41,951 bases of DNA from Lichtheimia corymbifera B2541 (Eukaryota; Mucoromycota; Mucoromycetes; Mucorales; Lichtheimiaceae), in NCBI GenBank assembly GCA_000697475.1, contig JNEU01000735.1, forward strand, positions 1-41,951, written 5' to 3'. The notes beneath the pieces are model-generated. The model did no database searches and was not told where the DNA came from. It saw nothing but the letters and a program-made list of their open reading frames with translations. Below are positions 1 to 9,730 of the stretch, one piece after another. The first letter of the stretch is position 1. Each line of letters begins with the position of its first letter. Made by a program: the position numbers and the translations under genes.

Positions 1-4
1 TTTT

Positions 5-25
5 TGGCGGATATGACCGTAGCCA
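5..25 (-). other. Second copy of the LTR-adjacent hairpin motif
   Basis: On the minus strand it opens TGGCTACGGT and closes CCGCCA, immediately downstream of the LTR at 26-249. CGG pairs with CCG and TGG with CCA, keeping the hairpin of the copy at 3970-3991 despite loop changes. Confidence 0.55.
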
Positions 26-249
26 ATAGCAACGACGAATGATAATAAAGAAGTGTTTGTAACGTAAAAGAGATGATGTTTATTCATATGGTGGAATGGG
101 GATATTTATATGAGATAGCTAATGTATAATATGTGGCAAAGTAAAGCTGCGCCTTGCTGCGCATAAGCTACGGATGCTGAGGTGGCTCACCGTGTAACAG
201 AAGTTGATGTCAAAAGAATATTGCTGCGCCAGCGCATAGTACCCCGACA
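26..249 (-). repeat. LTR on the 3' side of the Pol ORF
   Basis: Read on the minus strand, this segment begins TGTCGGGG directly after a purine-rich stretch (GGAGAGGGGGTAT, about 250-263) that can serve as a polypurine tract. It contains a TATA-like CATATAAATA and an AATAAA polyadenylation signal, and ends at GTTGCTAT before the TGGCTACGG motif. These are the parts expected of an LTR. A motif like a primer-binding site follows it, which would be expected after a 5' LTR; the element may therefore share this LTR with a neighbour lying off the left edge. Confidence 0.6.
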
Positions 250-263
250 ATACCCCCTCTCCA
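250..263 (-). other. Putative polypurine tract
   Basis: On the minus strand the sequence GGAGAGGGGGTAT sits between the Pol stop codon and the TGTCGG start of the LTR, the position of a plus-strand priming tract in LTR retroelements. Identification is by position and base composition only. Confidence 0.5.
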
Positions 264-265
264 GA

Positions 266-3200
266 TTATTGCACGTCCTCGTGCATAGATGTACTTGCAG
301 CTTGAGCGAGACGTTGGCGTTCTTGAGCACGTGATGAAGCAGGGTCGTACCATGGTTCCGGAATTGGATTCTTGACATTGAGAGGTCTTAAGCGATCGGT
401 GTGTACCATGGATGAATAAACTTTGCCTTGCATGTCTTCAAGCTTGTATGTGTGATATTCTTGATTCTTGCCAATGACGCGATAAGGGCCTTTCCAATTG
501 TATTCAAGGCTAAGCTTGTTTTCATGGCGCATCGCAACAATATCACCAACAGAAAAATCTTGCGGTTTAAGTACGGCATCCCATCGTTGCTTGTCAAGTT
601 GAGCATTGCTTTGAAGTCGATTGATGGCCTGGTTGCGGGAATCACGTAACTTGCGTAATTCAGGTAAACGAGAGTCTGCAAGTGCTTGAGGATCATCAGA
701 TGGATTTGATAGGACCATTGGTTGCAAGGTATCACCAGGAAGAACAGGATCGCGGCCATATACCATATAAAAAGGACTAAGACCGGTTGTACGATGCTTG
801 CGAATTCGACAGGCAAAAACAGCAGTGTCCACAAATTCATCCCAGCGATGAATGGCACCATTGACGTATTTGCGCAACATTTGTTTGAGGATCCCATTTG
901 TGCGTTCAGCTTTGGCATTTGTACGTGGGTGAAAAGCAGACGTACGCTTGTGTTGGATCTTCAGGCGGCCAAGGTAATGAGCGAGAATGTTGGAAAGAAA
1001 ATTTGCACCACGATCCGTAACGATTTCATGCGGGCAACCAAAATGCATAACGATCTCCTCGTGCATGAACTTGGCAATCGCTTCTCCAGTAGCATCTCGC
1101 ACAGCACGTGCACAGGTCCAATTGGTAGTAGAGTCAACTGCGACAAGAAGCCATCGATTGCCTTTAACCGTTGGTGGCAGTTCACCAATAAAATCCAGGT
1201 GCCATCGAGCAAAAGGAGCGGGAATATCCAATGGTTTCATAGGAGCATGGTGCACATGACGATCAGCATTGGAAGCGAGTTGGCATTGTGGGCATTCCTT
1301 GATCCATGTATTGATGTCATTTTGCATATCAGGCCACCAATAGCGTTTCTTGATCAAGTCATATAATGTCTTGTTGCCAGGATGTCCAAAGCCAGTGTGG
1401 AATTGTTGTACAAGATCAGCACGCCGAGCGAACAACACATAACGCACCTCGTTGGTTTGTTCTCCATTCTTGATGAGACGGTAGACTTGATCATTGCGGG
1501 TCACAAATCGTTGTCGATGCTTTTGTAATAAATCCTTGTATAATGATGTCCATTGTTCTTCAGGCTTCGCATAAAACTTTGGCCAATCGGTTTCTTGGAT
1601 GGCACGCACCGCATACAGATATTCAGGCTCCATGTCTTGTTCAGATGTATCACACCCAGGTCCATCACGACGTGAAAGTAAATCAGGCACATGGTTATCT
1701 TTCCCCGGCTTGTATTGGATGTTGGGATCGTATAACTCCAATTCAGCAATCCAACGAGTGAGGCGTGGTGTAGGCTTGGTTTGTGTGCGGAAATATTTCA
1801 ATGGATGATGATCGGTATACACGATATAGCTCCTCCCTTCCACAAAACAACGCCATGATTTCAATGCATGCAAGATACCCAAAAGTTCTCGTTCTTGTGC
1901 TGGATAATTGCGCTCAGCTGGTGATAACTTTTTGGATTCAAACGCCACTGGATGCATGAGACCATCATCACCTTCTTGAAGCAGTACGGCACCAACACCA
2001 AAATCAGATGCATCAGTCTCGATTGTAAATGGCTTGTCTGAATTGGGTGGCAGCAAAATTGGTGCATTGGTCATGCGGGCTTTGATTTCTTCAAATGCAG
2101 CTTGACACGCGGGGGTCCACACAATAGCCCTTTTCTTTGCTCCTGTTCCTTGTGTCAAGTCTGTCAAAGGTGTAGCAATCGACGAGAAGTTGCGAATGAA
2201 CCGACGATAATGCGAACCCAACCCAATGAACTGTCGTACTTCTTGCACATTCCTTGGTACTGGCCATTCTTGAATCGCCTTCACCTTCTGCACCGAAGGG
2301 CTTACTCCTTTTCCGGACACGCGAAAACCGACAAACTCCAGCTCAGTCTTGAAGAACTCGCACTTTTTCTTGTTGGCAATCAGCTTGGCATCTTGGAGAC
2401 GACGTAACACTTCACGCACATGGCGCTCATGTTCTTCCTTGGACTTGCTGTAAATGAGGATATCATCCAAATACACCAACGCGTACTCATCAAGACAGTC
2501 TCCCAGTACTGCATTCATCAAGCGTTGAAAAGTAGGTGGTGCATTTGTCAATCCAAAAGGTAGGACCAACCATTCCCAAGAACCATATCGTGTATTGAAT
2601 GCGGTCTTGTCAACATCCTCATCTCGAATCCTCACTTGATGATAGCCGCTCTTCAAATCGATACTCGAGAAATATTTGGCACCGCCTAAACGATCCAAGC
2701 ATTCATCGATACGAGGTAACGGATGTGAGTTGCGTTTGGTGACTTGATTGATTGCGCGATAATCAATACACAATCTCATAGATCCATCCTTCTTGCGTAC
2801 GAATAATACTGGTGCTCCCCAAGGTGATGTACTTGGTCGAATAAGCCGTAAGTCTTGAAGCTCCTTCAACTGCTTTCGCAATTCATCCAACTCACGTGGA
2901 CTCATCTTGTATGGTGGTCGGTTAATAGGTGCAGCATCACCGGTATCGATAACATGGGACACATTGCGATCTGGTGGTAATCCTGGAAGCTTGTCTTGGA
3001 ATACATCCTTAAACTCGACGATCAATGACTTGACTTTGGCATCCTCCACATCCCCAGAATCTTCGGCCTCTGGACGAAGGTAACAAGCAAACATATGCTC
3101 AATCTTCTTGTCACGCTGATAACGTTGAACTTGTCTAGCCGAAATGAGATATGCCAATTCTGGAACTTCACGCTGGTGCTTAGGACGAATGGTGTATGTG

Positions 3201-3934
3201 ATGCCAGCATCAACAATCTTCCAAGTGTCACGATCCCAGTCAGGAATTGGCTTGTGTTGCTTGATCCAATCGCGCCCCAATATAAGATCGAACTTGGTAT
3301 CCAAGACGTAAGCAGTTATTTGATGCACAAATCCACCAGCATTCAATTGGAGATTCACTCGTTCATCGATACGCATGCAATGACCACCAGCAGTTTCTAC
3401 ACTTCGGCCTTCAACACGCTGCCGCGGCACTCCTTGAACCAATAACGGTGATACATATGTCGATGATGCACCACTGTCCAGCAAAATGTCGCAAGGATAC
3501 CCATTACATGTCATGGAATATAACGGTAAATCGGTACTGGTTGTGGTGAAAAGCTTCTCAAGATGATTCATGTCATTTTCCAGGTTGCCCTCGTAAGGAC
3601 GAAAAATGGCATCAAAGTCGGTGTCAATGTCGAGAAGATGAGCAGTCGGTGGATCTTGTTTCACGGTGCGTACTTGATGGTCCAGTCTTGGGAAATCGTG
3701 TTGTATGCCAGGTTCTTGCTTGTGGAGTGGTTCTTCGTATGTCATCCCTCGAAATGGTCGAAAACGGTAAGCATCCGGTAACGTGTCTAATGCGCATTGT
3801 CTTGCAAAATGTCCTTCGTTTCCACAGTTGTAGCAAATTACGGGCCTTTCTTCGATATAGTGTTGTCCATAGTATCTTGTATCGTGTCTCGAATAAAAAT
3901 CGTGTCGTCTGTACATAGTGGATCGAGAAAGCAT
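266..3934 (-). CDS. Ty3/gypsy retrotransposon polyprotein (zinc knuckle, protease, RT, RNase H, integrase), without Gag capsid
   Basis: This 1222-residue uninterrupted ORF carries, in order: a CCHC zinc knuckle (C34, C37, H42, C47), a retropepsin-type aspartic protease (LLDSGASS, catalytic D153, with LILGRDW near 217-223), reverse transcriptase (YLDD at 488-491), RNase H (TIETDAS, D641) and integrase. The integrase has an HHCC finger (H846, H851, C881, C884), a DDE triad that fits D914, D974 and E1010 (35 residues between the last two), and a GPY-type C-terminal motif (WKGPY). No chromodomain is visible after it. The RT-RNaseH-integrase order is that of Ty3/gypsy elements. The start at 3934 leaves only 33 residues before the zinc knuckle, and no capsid domain is found between it and the LTR at 3992, so the Gag shell part is missing. 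The absence of stops or frameshifts suggests recent activity or trans-complementation; the latter is inference. Confidence 0.95.
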   Translation of the reverse strand: MLSRSTMYRRHDFYSRHDTRYYGQHYIEERPVICYNCGNEGHFARQCALDTLPDAYRFRPFRGMTYEEPLHKQEPGIQHDFPRLDHQVRTVKQDPPTAHLLDIDTDFDAIFRPYEGNLENDMNHLEKLFTTTSTDLPLYSMTCNGYPCDILLDSGASSTYVSPLLVQGVPRQRVEGRSVETAGGHCMRIDERVNLQLNAGGFVHQITAYVLDTKFDLILGRDWIKQHKPIPDWDRDTWKIVDAGITYTIRPKHQREVPELAYLISARQVQRYQRDKKIEHMFACYLRPEAEDSGDVEDAKVKSLIVEFKDVFQDKLPGLPPDRNVSHVIDTGDAAPINRPPYKMSPRELDELRKQLKELQDLRLIRPSTSPWGAPVLFVRKKDGSMRLCIDYRAINQVTKRNSHPLPRIDECLDRLGGAKYFSSIDLKSGYHQVRIRDEDVDKTAFNTRYGSWEWLVLPFGLTNAPPTFQRLMNAVLGDCLDEYALVYLDDILIYSKSKEEHERHVREVLRRLQDAKLIANKKKCEFFKTELEFVGFRVSGKGVSPSVQKVKAIQEWPVPRNVQEVRQFIGLGSHYRRFIRNFSSIATPLTDLTQGTGAKKRAIVWTPACQAAFEEIKARMTNAPILLPPNSDKPFTIETDASDFGVGAVLLQEGDDGLMHPVAFESKKLSPAERNYPAQERELLGILHALKSWRCFVEGRSYIVYTDHHPLKYFRTQTKPTPRLTRWIAELELYDPNIQYKPGKDNHVPDLLSRRDGPGCDTSEQDMEPEYLYAVRAIQETDWPKFYAKPEEQWTSLYKDLLQKHRQRFVTRNDQVYRLIKNGEQTNEVRYVLFARRADLVQQFHTGFGHPGNKTLYDLIKKRYWWPDMQNDINTWIKECPQCQLASNADRHVHHAPMKPLDIPAPFARWHLDFIGELPPTVKGNRWLLVAVDSTTNWTCARAVRDATGEAIAKFMHEEIVMHFGCPHEIVTDRGANFLSNILAHYLGRLKIQHKRTSAFHPRTNAKAERTNGILKQMLRKYVNGAIHRWDEFVDTAVFACRIRKHRTTGLSPFYMVYGRDPVLPGDTLQPMVLSNPSDDPQALADSRLPELRKLRDSRNQAINRLQSNAQLDKQRWDAVLKPQDFSVGDIVAMRHENKLSLEYNWKGPYRVIGKNQEYHTYKLEDMQGKVYSSMVHTDRLRPLNVKNPIPEPWYDPASSRAQERQRLAQAASTSMHEDVQ

Positions 3935-3969
3935 CAGCTACCAATTGTCGTATATCCTTTTGCGTCGTC

Positions 3970-3991
3970 TGGCGGTATAACACCGTAGCCA
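3970..3991 (-). other. Hairpin / possible primer-binding motif beside the LTR
   Basis: On the minus strand the segment starts TGGCTACGGT and ends ACCGCCA. CGGT pairs with ACCG and TGG with CCA, giving a small interrupted hairpin. The opening TGG fits a primer-binding site for a tRNA 3' CCA end, but the rest does not resemble a tRNA T-arm complement, so a non-tRNA or short primer is possible. Near-identical motifs lie at 5-25 and 4461-4481. Confidence 0.55.
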
Positions 3992-4155
3992 GGGATGTAA
4001 ACACCTCTTTACAACTACCCGCTCAATATAGACAAGAACTATGATTCACCGGATCAAAAGCTAAAGATTTATTCTCGGTGTCGCAGCAGCCTTTTATAAA
4101 GGCTGCTCAGCACCGCAGCATGTGCAACATTACAAATCTAAAATATCATCCGACA
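3992..4155 (-). repeat. Short LTR-like segment on the 5' side of the Pol ORF
   Basis: On the minus strand this runs from TGTCGGATGA through a TATA box inside a palindromic context (CCTTTATAAAAGGC, about 4090-4103) and an AATAAA (about 4067-4072) to ACATCCC, directly before the TGGCTACGG motif at 3970-3991. It has promoter, polyadenylation signal and TG start in the right order. Its sequence does not resemble the LTR at 26-249 beyond the terminus and the adjoining motif, so the two do not form a normal LTR pair. Confidence 0.55.
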
Positions 4156-4184
4156 GACAGCCGTAGGTCACGTGACCTGACATT

Positions 4185-4447
4185 TGTCGGTACACTTCTT
4201 TACCCTTTTGCTGAGATCACATGATCTTGATACATAATTCCAGTACATTCCTTTTGACACATTACACACGCTGTCACAGCTTTCCATCACTTTCCCTTTC
4301 CTCTCGTTTCTAGAAACACCACACACACATGTATATAAATGCACATGGTATTCAAAAATAAATCATCATCTTTATCTCCTGTAAAAAGTCATCTCCTATC
4401 ATTTGTTGCTTTGGCCTTGCTTCGCAGCCATTCTCAACCTCGACACA
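4185..4447 (+). repeat. Opposite-orientation (solo?) LTR-like segment
   Basis: On the plus strand it starts TGTCGGTACACT, carries a TATA-like TGTATATAAATG (about 4329-4340) and an AAAATAAATC polyadenylation-type signal (about 4355-4364), and ends near CGACACA before TTTGGAGG. No coding sequence of its own follows, so it could be a solo LTR. It faces head-to-head with the LTR-like segment at 3992-4155. The boundaries are tentative. Confidence 0.4.
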
Positions 4448-4460
4448 TTTGGAGGTTTTT

Positions 4461-4690
4461 TGGCGTATATGACCGTAGCCAATAGCAACGACGTGTCGTT
4501 ATCGTATGGCTGATTAGCAGTGGCAATGATAATACTTTTGATGTTGTTGTGATAAGTGATGATCTTTATTGCTAAGCATATTTATGATGTATATGGGTTC
4601 TATGAACGATGTGGAAGATGCTAGTAAATGGGCTTCTAGCAATTGCCAGTATCAAAAGGAAAAGGGTTCTAGAAAGAACGAGCAAAAGCT
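4461..4690 (-). repeat. Remnant LTR with third copy of the hairpin motif
   Basis: Positions 4456-4492 repeat the window's first 37 bases almost exactly (TTTTTGGCG, one substitution, then ATATGACCGTAGCCA and ATAGCAACGACG). Beyond an inserted stretch of about 30 bases the two regions stay alignable by eye (AATGATAATA, then GATGAT-TTTATT), and this copy too has an AATAAAGATC signal on the minus strand. It is probably an older LTR of the same group. Its outer edge is not clear. Confidence 0.45.
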
Positions 4691-4696
4691 AGGTCA

Positions 4697-5040
4697 ATGG
4701 TTCGTGAAACTGAGTTTATTGATGAAATAATAAAACCACCTGAGAAGAATGTTAATATGTGGTTGAATCAAGAACTACTCGGATGTGTGGATCCAGTGCC
4801 CGAACATAAGATAACCTTGAATAAGGTACAGATCAACCGTTGTATGATAGAAGTGAACGGTGTGTATCCGTGCACGACACTACCAAAGGAGCAAAGTGCA
4901 GCTGGGTTGGCAACCTGATATAAAAGGTTTTGATGTGGGAGTGCTTAACGACAAAACATTTGGATGTAATCGTTGGTAATCCTTTCATGGAGGACTGGGT
5001 CAAACGTGTCGAAACGCGGCTCGATATTGACCTAGCAAAC
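4697..5040 (+). pseudogene. Decayed retroelement protease-region fragment
   Basis: The ORF at 4697-4918 contains CMIEVNGVYPCTTL, which resembles the strand preceding the catalytic Asp of Ty3-type proteases. After a stop and frame change, a further stretch reads VIVGNPFMEDW, like the ILGRDW-type strand near the end of retropepsins (compare LILGRDW in the Pol ORF of this window). The catalytic DSGA/DTGA motif itself is not found. It reads in the orientation opposite to the Pol ORF. This is a weak similarity judged by eye, and the fragment may instead be unrelated non-coding DNA. Confidence 0.35.
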
Positions 5041-5172
5041 GAGCAGAAATAGAATGTGAGAGTTTGTCATGCACGTGATGTCGTGTGACAAACCTTGTTC
5101 GAACATGCGTCTTATATCGATAGCTGGTGTTTCCTGCTTCTTGTTCTTAGACTTGGGCTTCTTCTTGGCCAT
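5032..5172 (-). CDS. Short lysine-rich ORF, possibly the truncated start of a host gene
   Basis: A 46-residue ORF begins MAKKKPKSKNKKQETPAID and continues IRRMFEQGLSH before a hydrophobic end (ILFLLVC) and a TAG. The ATG lies in a favourable context (GCC before and after it). The strongly basic, nuclear-signal-like first 15 residues look like a real N-terminus, whereas the last part runs into retroelement-like sequence that ends near 5040. One reading is that a retroelement insertion cut off the gene after a few dozen codons. I do not recognise the protein family, and it could be a chance ORF. Confidence 0.3.
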   Translation of the reverse strand: MAKKKPKSKNKKQETPAIDIRRMFEQGLSHDITCMTNSHILFLLVC

Positions 5173-5199
5173 GGCGATGAATAAGTGTTTAGAGAAAGA

Positions 5200-8100
5200 A
5201 AGTGGGTGAATGTTGTTATACTAGCAGTCATTTCGCTGACCAAAAAATATGCCTTGAGCTCGAAGTACCGTATTCATTTCATAGACATTGAAGTGTTTAC
5301 AATTTATGCATCACTCTGTAGAAATTGCAAAATCGACGTTGACCAACCACTTGAGCCGCCTGAATATCTTCTTCGAGCCTCTCAGCTGGGGTATGTTGAC
5401 CAGTTGCACCTCCATAACGGAGCCAGACTTGGTCCTCAGTATGTCGCTCGTGGTCTTGGACTATTGTCTCCAAAATGTATTCGGCAAAGTCGTGATCAGC
5501 ATATTGATGGTTATATTGAGTGAGTGCGGTAAACAGCTCGCTCTTGGTAAAGAGAGCCGATCGGATATAATAGTGTACTTATGTCACCTACAAAGGAGTC
5601 CCAAATTTCCCATCAGACTGAGGTTGCCTTTTACCTATAAATGATAGGTATACCTACCACAAAGGATCCATCAAGGAACACAGCCAAGTGTCATTAGGTA
5701 CCAATGACCAATGAAGAGCTACATAGATAAATGCATGAGTACCCTCATTTAGGGGATCGCATAAATACCATCCTTGAGACTTACTAAAAAGGGCCATTGA
5801 TTGATGGCGGTATGCATACAAGCAGAAAGAAAGGGTGTGAAATAGTGTTGGTGACAATAGCCTTGTTTATATTTGAGTGGGCGTGGGAATTGTTGTCATG
5901 ATGGATCGAACTGATAAAGTGGTCAAGCGCATTGAGAGTGGCGAATCGAAGTGATGGAAAGTCAACAGCTGATGCCCAAGTCCACCTGCGACTTGAAAGG
6001 TGATTTTTTGTAGGCGACATAAGTATGTCCATATTCGACATTTTGATATGCAGCTTATATTGTTGACCGCACTGCCACGAGTTGATCATGGTACCGTAAC
6101 CAACTTTTGCAGATGCTTCACGGAGAGATAGCTACATCGAAAGTAACAGGGTGGCGTGTATGAGTAGTGACCCATCAAGCGACATGTCCAAGGTTTACCT
6201 TTTTATAAGAATCCAATACCACAATGAGGACGACGACAACAATGAGAGCAGGAAAACAAAGAAACCCTATGAATGACACCAAGGATCAGCACTTATTCAC
6301 AGGGTTGCAAGAGGTGATTACACACAAACCTTGGAAATTTGACCTTGTAAGCAACCGAAAAAGACATAAAGAAGAAAGAAAGGTGTGGGTGTATGATGAA
6401 CGGCGACAACATCCTTTTATTGTGCATTGTGGGCGTGGGTATTTCTGTCTGCTGGGGATGATGCATTGATAAATTAATGCAAGAGCTGATAGTGATGGGG
6501 CGCCATGTTGTCTATGTACAGTATGTACATCAGCCAAATTAGTGCAGGTGATAAAAGATCTACCAAGGAAGTTAATCACTTCTACGCCTAATGCACATCC
6601 CTGTCATTATAAAGGTGACTCACTATGTTGTCAACCTGCTCTTGGTGCTGGTTTGGGTGTTCGGTGTAAGCAGTGAGGGTGGTGATTTAACGGCTTCCCT
6701 TCATAATCGTTCAGCAAGTGAAGGGTTTCAAGGGTATAAGGATGCTGATGATTGCTCATGTTGGCGAGTAAGGTTGAATGGGTTAAGAGGCTATGATTAC
6801 CCTTTTGGTCATAAGGTATTTTTATACGTATGACAATCATTGTCTTTGTGATGGATAACCTGAATCAGGTTATCCGCCGCTTCAATTGATGATGCATATA
6901 AACATGCCAGCCTTATGTCATAATCAGAGTTCTCCCACAAGCCCGCAAACAAATGGCATTGCATGCTCATTCATTTCGTCTTTCTGACAATGGTCTATTG
7001 TAGAACCTTCGCATCTCTCAATTTTTTCGATCTACATGTATATGCACTCTACTAGTCAATGCCACCTTTTGTAATATGAAATAACGCTTTATGACATCAA
7101 GGGAGAAGGGGCATGGGATAGTGATGGTTTATGCTAATTGGGCATATATACGTTTAGGATACGTCATAAATCAACCGTGCTCTAGACGATCTTGCTGTAT
7201 TCCAACGACCACAGTATTGTACGCACTAGTCTAACGCAACAGCAACGACAACAACACCACATTCTATACTTTGCAACAACTATCTACAGCATTGCTTCTA
7301 CTCCATTTCGTAATTCTTCGTTGGTCATCGGTCATATTGGTGCAAGCATTCCTCTCGTAGTTACGCGTCTTCATTGTAGTAACAGCTGTCTAAACGATCT
7401 CTTCTACAGAGCTGGTTCCACTTGTAAGCTTGACGATGGGCCGCCACTGGAATCGTATCTTCAACAATTGCTGTCGTTTGACCATCTTGAGATCCTTGGT
7501 CTTGGTCACGTGGCTTCGATGCAACATTTCAACTGACATTGAGCAATCCAACATTATCCTTCCATGTCAAAGGGCACCTCAAGTAAACGATTCACACTTT
7601 ACCGGATGGTGTGATATTGATCCTTGGAATACAATGAACGACTTTTGACAAGGTGGCTTTTTGAAAACAATACCAGCAATCAGCAGCAGTAGATCATCAA
7701 TGAAGATAACGACAGCAAGTTGCTATAGCAATGGATGGTGCGAGGCGCCCATACGACCCGTTCCTGATTTTCCATGCCTCGACGCAAGAATACCATATAT
7801 CCGCTAGGCTCAAGTCGCTATGAGAGAAGGATGAATCGACTTTATTTACGAGACACATTGTCAATGCCCCTTTCTTTGTCCAAGACGCCTGACATGATCC
7901 AATTACTGCGAATGACTCGACGATGGGAAAAGATAGCTCTTATTATATTAGATCTATCATTTTACTCTCTCAAATATAATACAAAAGTACATCGATAAAG
8001 CGTGCTTGGATGTGGAAACATGTAAAGGGAATGGTGACAATTGATGTTGCGGATGGGATATGGGTAGCCACTAGTACATTACAAGCAAAGGATAAGGAAT

Positions 8101-9700
8101 ACCAAATTAATTGCACTCATCTCATCAATCAGAGCTTTTCGAGGAAGTATATAATAACTCATGGCGCATCTGCAATGACAAGGATGGCTTCTTGGGTTGA
8201 CTGATATAAATGACCTTCTTCCCACCCATCATTGGTAATCAATTGTCAAGATCAGCTGGTAGCTTGTGAATATAGTACTAGTAAAATGTATGTCGATAGA
8301 ATGATAATAGGGCACTTCATCGACGAGGATGTTGTTTTGAAGAAGGGCTGATGGTTTACTACCATCAAGTAACCAACTTGATGGAGAAGTGATGATGCTG
8401 CGATTCACCCGATTTGCCGGTCCAATGTTGCCAACCTTTTTGCGGGGATCATACTCATTTTTAATAGCATCTTTCTATATTATCCTGCAACTCGGGGAAA
8501 GGTGGGGTCATACAGCGAGTTATCCCGAAGATGCAAAGATGTGGGGTATGCTGTCAACATATGACAAAACGTAATCAGTGGTACAACAAGTATTACTGAC
8601 AATGCAGCTCTGTCTCTTCCTTTCAGTCGCTTCGTTGGTGATCATACCATGGCACAGCTACGCAGTATAGCATCATCTCATGTCACGATATCCCCCTTTT
8701 TAGCAGACTTGATTATGCCACAAATCAGTGTATATCAAAATGCTTATGTCATTAAGACATCTGGTGCAGTTATCATCATACAAGCACTTGTCCCACACTG
8801 TAATTGGATCAAGTGACCAGTTTCATCCATCTTGAACCTGACGGGAAAAAAATAAAGCATTTCATCCATCAATCAGCGAATGCATTCGTGTGAAAATTTG
8901 ATACATCGTCGTAGCTTGAAGAAGGATTCATGACCATCAGCGCAAACATACAGCGTATAAACGGAGGTTCTCGTGATGGTGTCCCATTAACTGAAATGGG
9001 CAATGAGACAAAGGCGAAGCAAGGTATCAACCATTACTCCGCATTGATAATGGAATCATAGATTATATATTGACGTCAAATAGCCGGGAGCACTACAAGG
9101 GGTTAAGGAAAGGCTTTTCTTGCTTATCTCACGATGAATTGACCAATGTAGAGGCTATTTTCATGGTTGCTATGAAGCATGTCCCACAATACCAAATCAA
9201 GCTTATCTCTATATAGCGAATACTGGTATTGGCGGGACGTCCAAAGCGGGCAAAAATCACCCATTAAATACGACTTATGCGGAAAATGTCTGTGCAACCA
9301 CTCTCAATCAATCAAAACGCAAATCAGTATCACGAACCCTACGTCCAGGTACCGAAGGCCGCTGTGTCACGCTGGATTTTGATTTCGGGGAAACGTTAAA
9401 ATGTCGTTTTGATCCGACAAGCGTAAGCATATGTCAAAAGAAAAAAAACGCTATCGAGATCCACGGATGATTCATGATTGAGGAGCGTAATCGTAACGTC
9501 TGCTCTTATAATCGTAGTGGATGGTTATACTTGTCTTGAGCAGCGTGAGTATTACCTTGGATGGTCAATTCTCTATCACAATTGGATTTATCATTATACA
9601 TGATATCGTTCTCACCCAACCACCCATCATGGTTACTGAGTGACGAAAATGGCTAGCATCGGAAAAAGATACGGTTGATGTTGCATTCGTATTATGGACC
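5200..9700. other. About 4.5 kb without a supportable gene
   Basis: Only short, unrelated ORFs occur on both strands, without recognisable motifs, consistent splice sites or coding-like codon choice. A stretch at 7192-7536 has a faint leucine-rich look but breaks down in all frames. No tRNA-like structure or strong repeat was noticed. It probably represents intergenic DNA or long-decayed sequence next to the retroelement cluster. Confidence 0.5.
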
Positions 9701-9730
9701 ACAACGTAAAACGTGCGAGCGAGAAAAAGA

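Larger units (their letters stand above)
1..5040. mobile_element. Nested cluster of Ty3/gypsy-like LTR retroelement sequence
   Basis: The cluster comprises a minus-strand Pol-type ORF (266-3934), an LTR directly downstream of it (26-249), a shorter LTR-like segment upstream of it (about 3992-4155), an opposite-orientation LTR-like segment (about 4185-4447), a further LTR-like remnant (about 4482-4690) and a decayed protease-like fragment (about 4697-5040). A motif reading TGGCTACGG...CGCCA on the minus strand recurs at 5-25, 3970-3991 and 4461-4481, each time at an LTR inner edge. The segments therefore come from related elements. The left end continues beyond the window. Segment limits are approximate because they rest on visual alignment of short termini (TGTCGG starts) and not on a computed alignment. 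Confidence 0.8.

Noticed and set aside
5784..6089. 101-codon minus-strand ORF as a gene
   Set aside because: No recognisable motif, no flanking splice pattern or promoter signal, and amino-acid make-up typical of random AT-rich sequence.
7192..7648. Possible F-box/leucine-rich-repeat relic (LLSFDHLEILGLGHV)
   Set aside because: The resemblance is limited to a few leucines, no F-box motif precedes it, and no frame stays open on either side even when introns are allowed.
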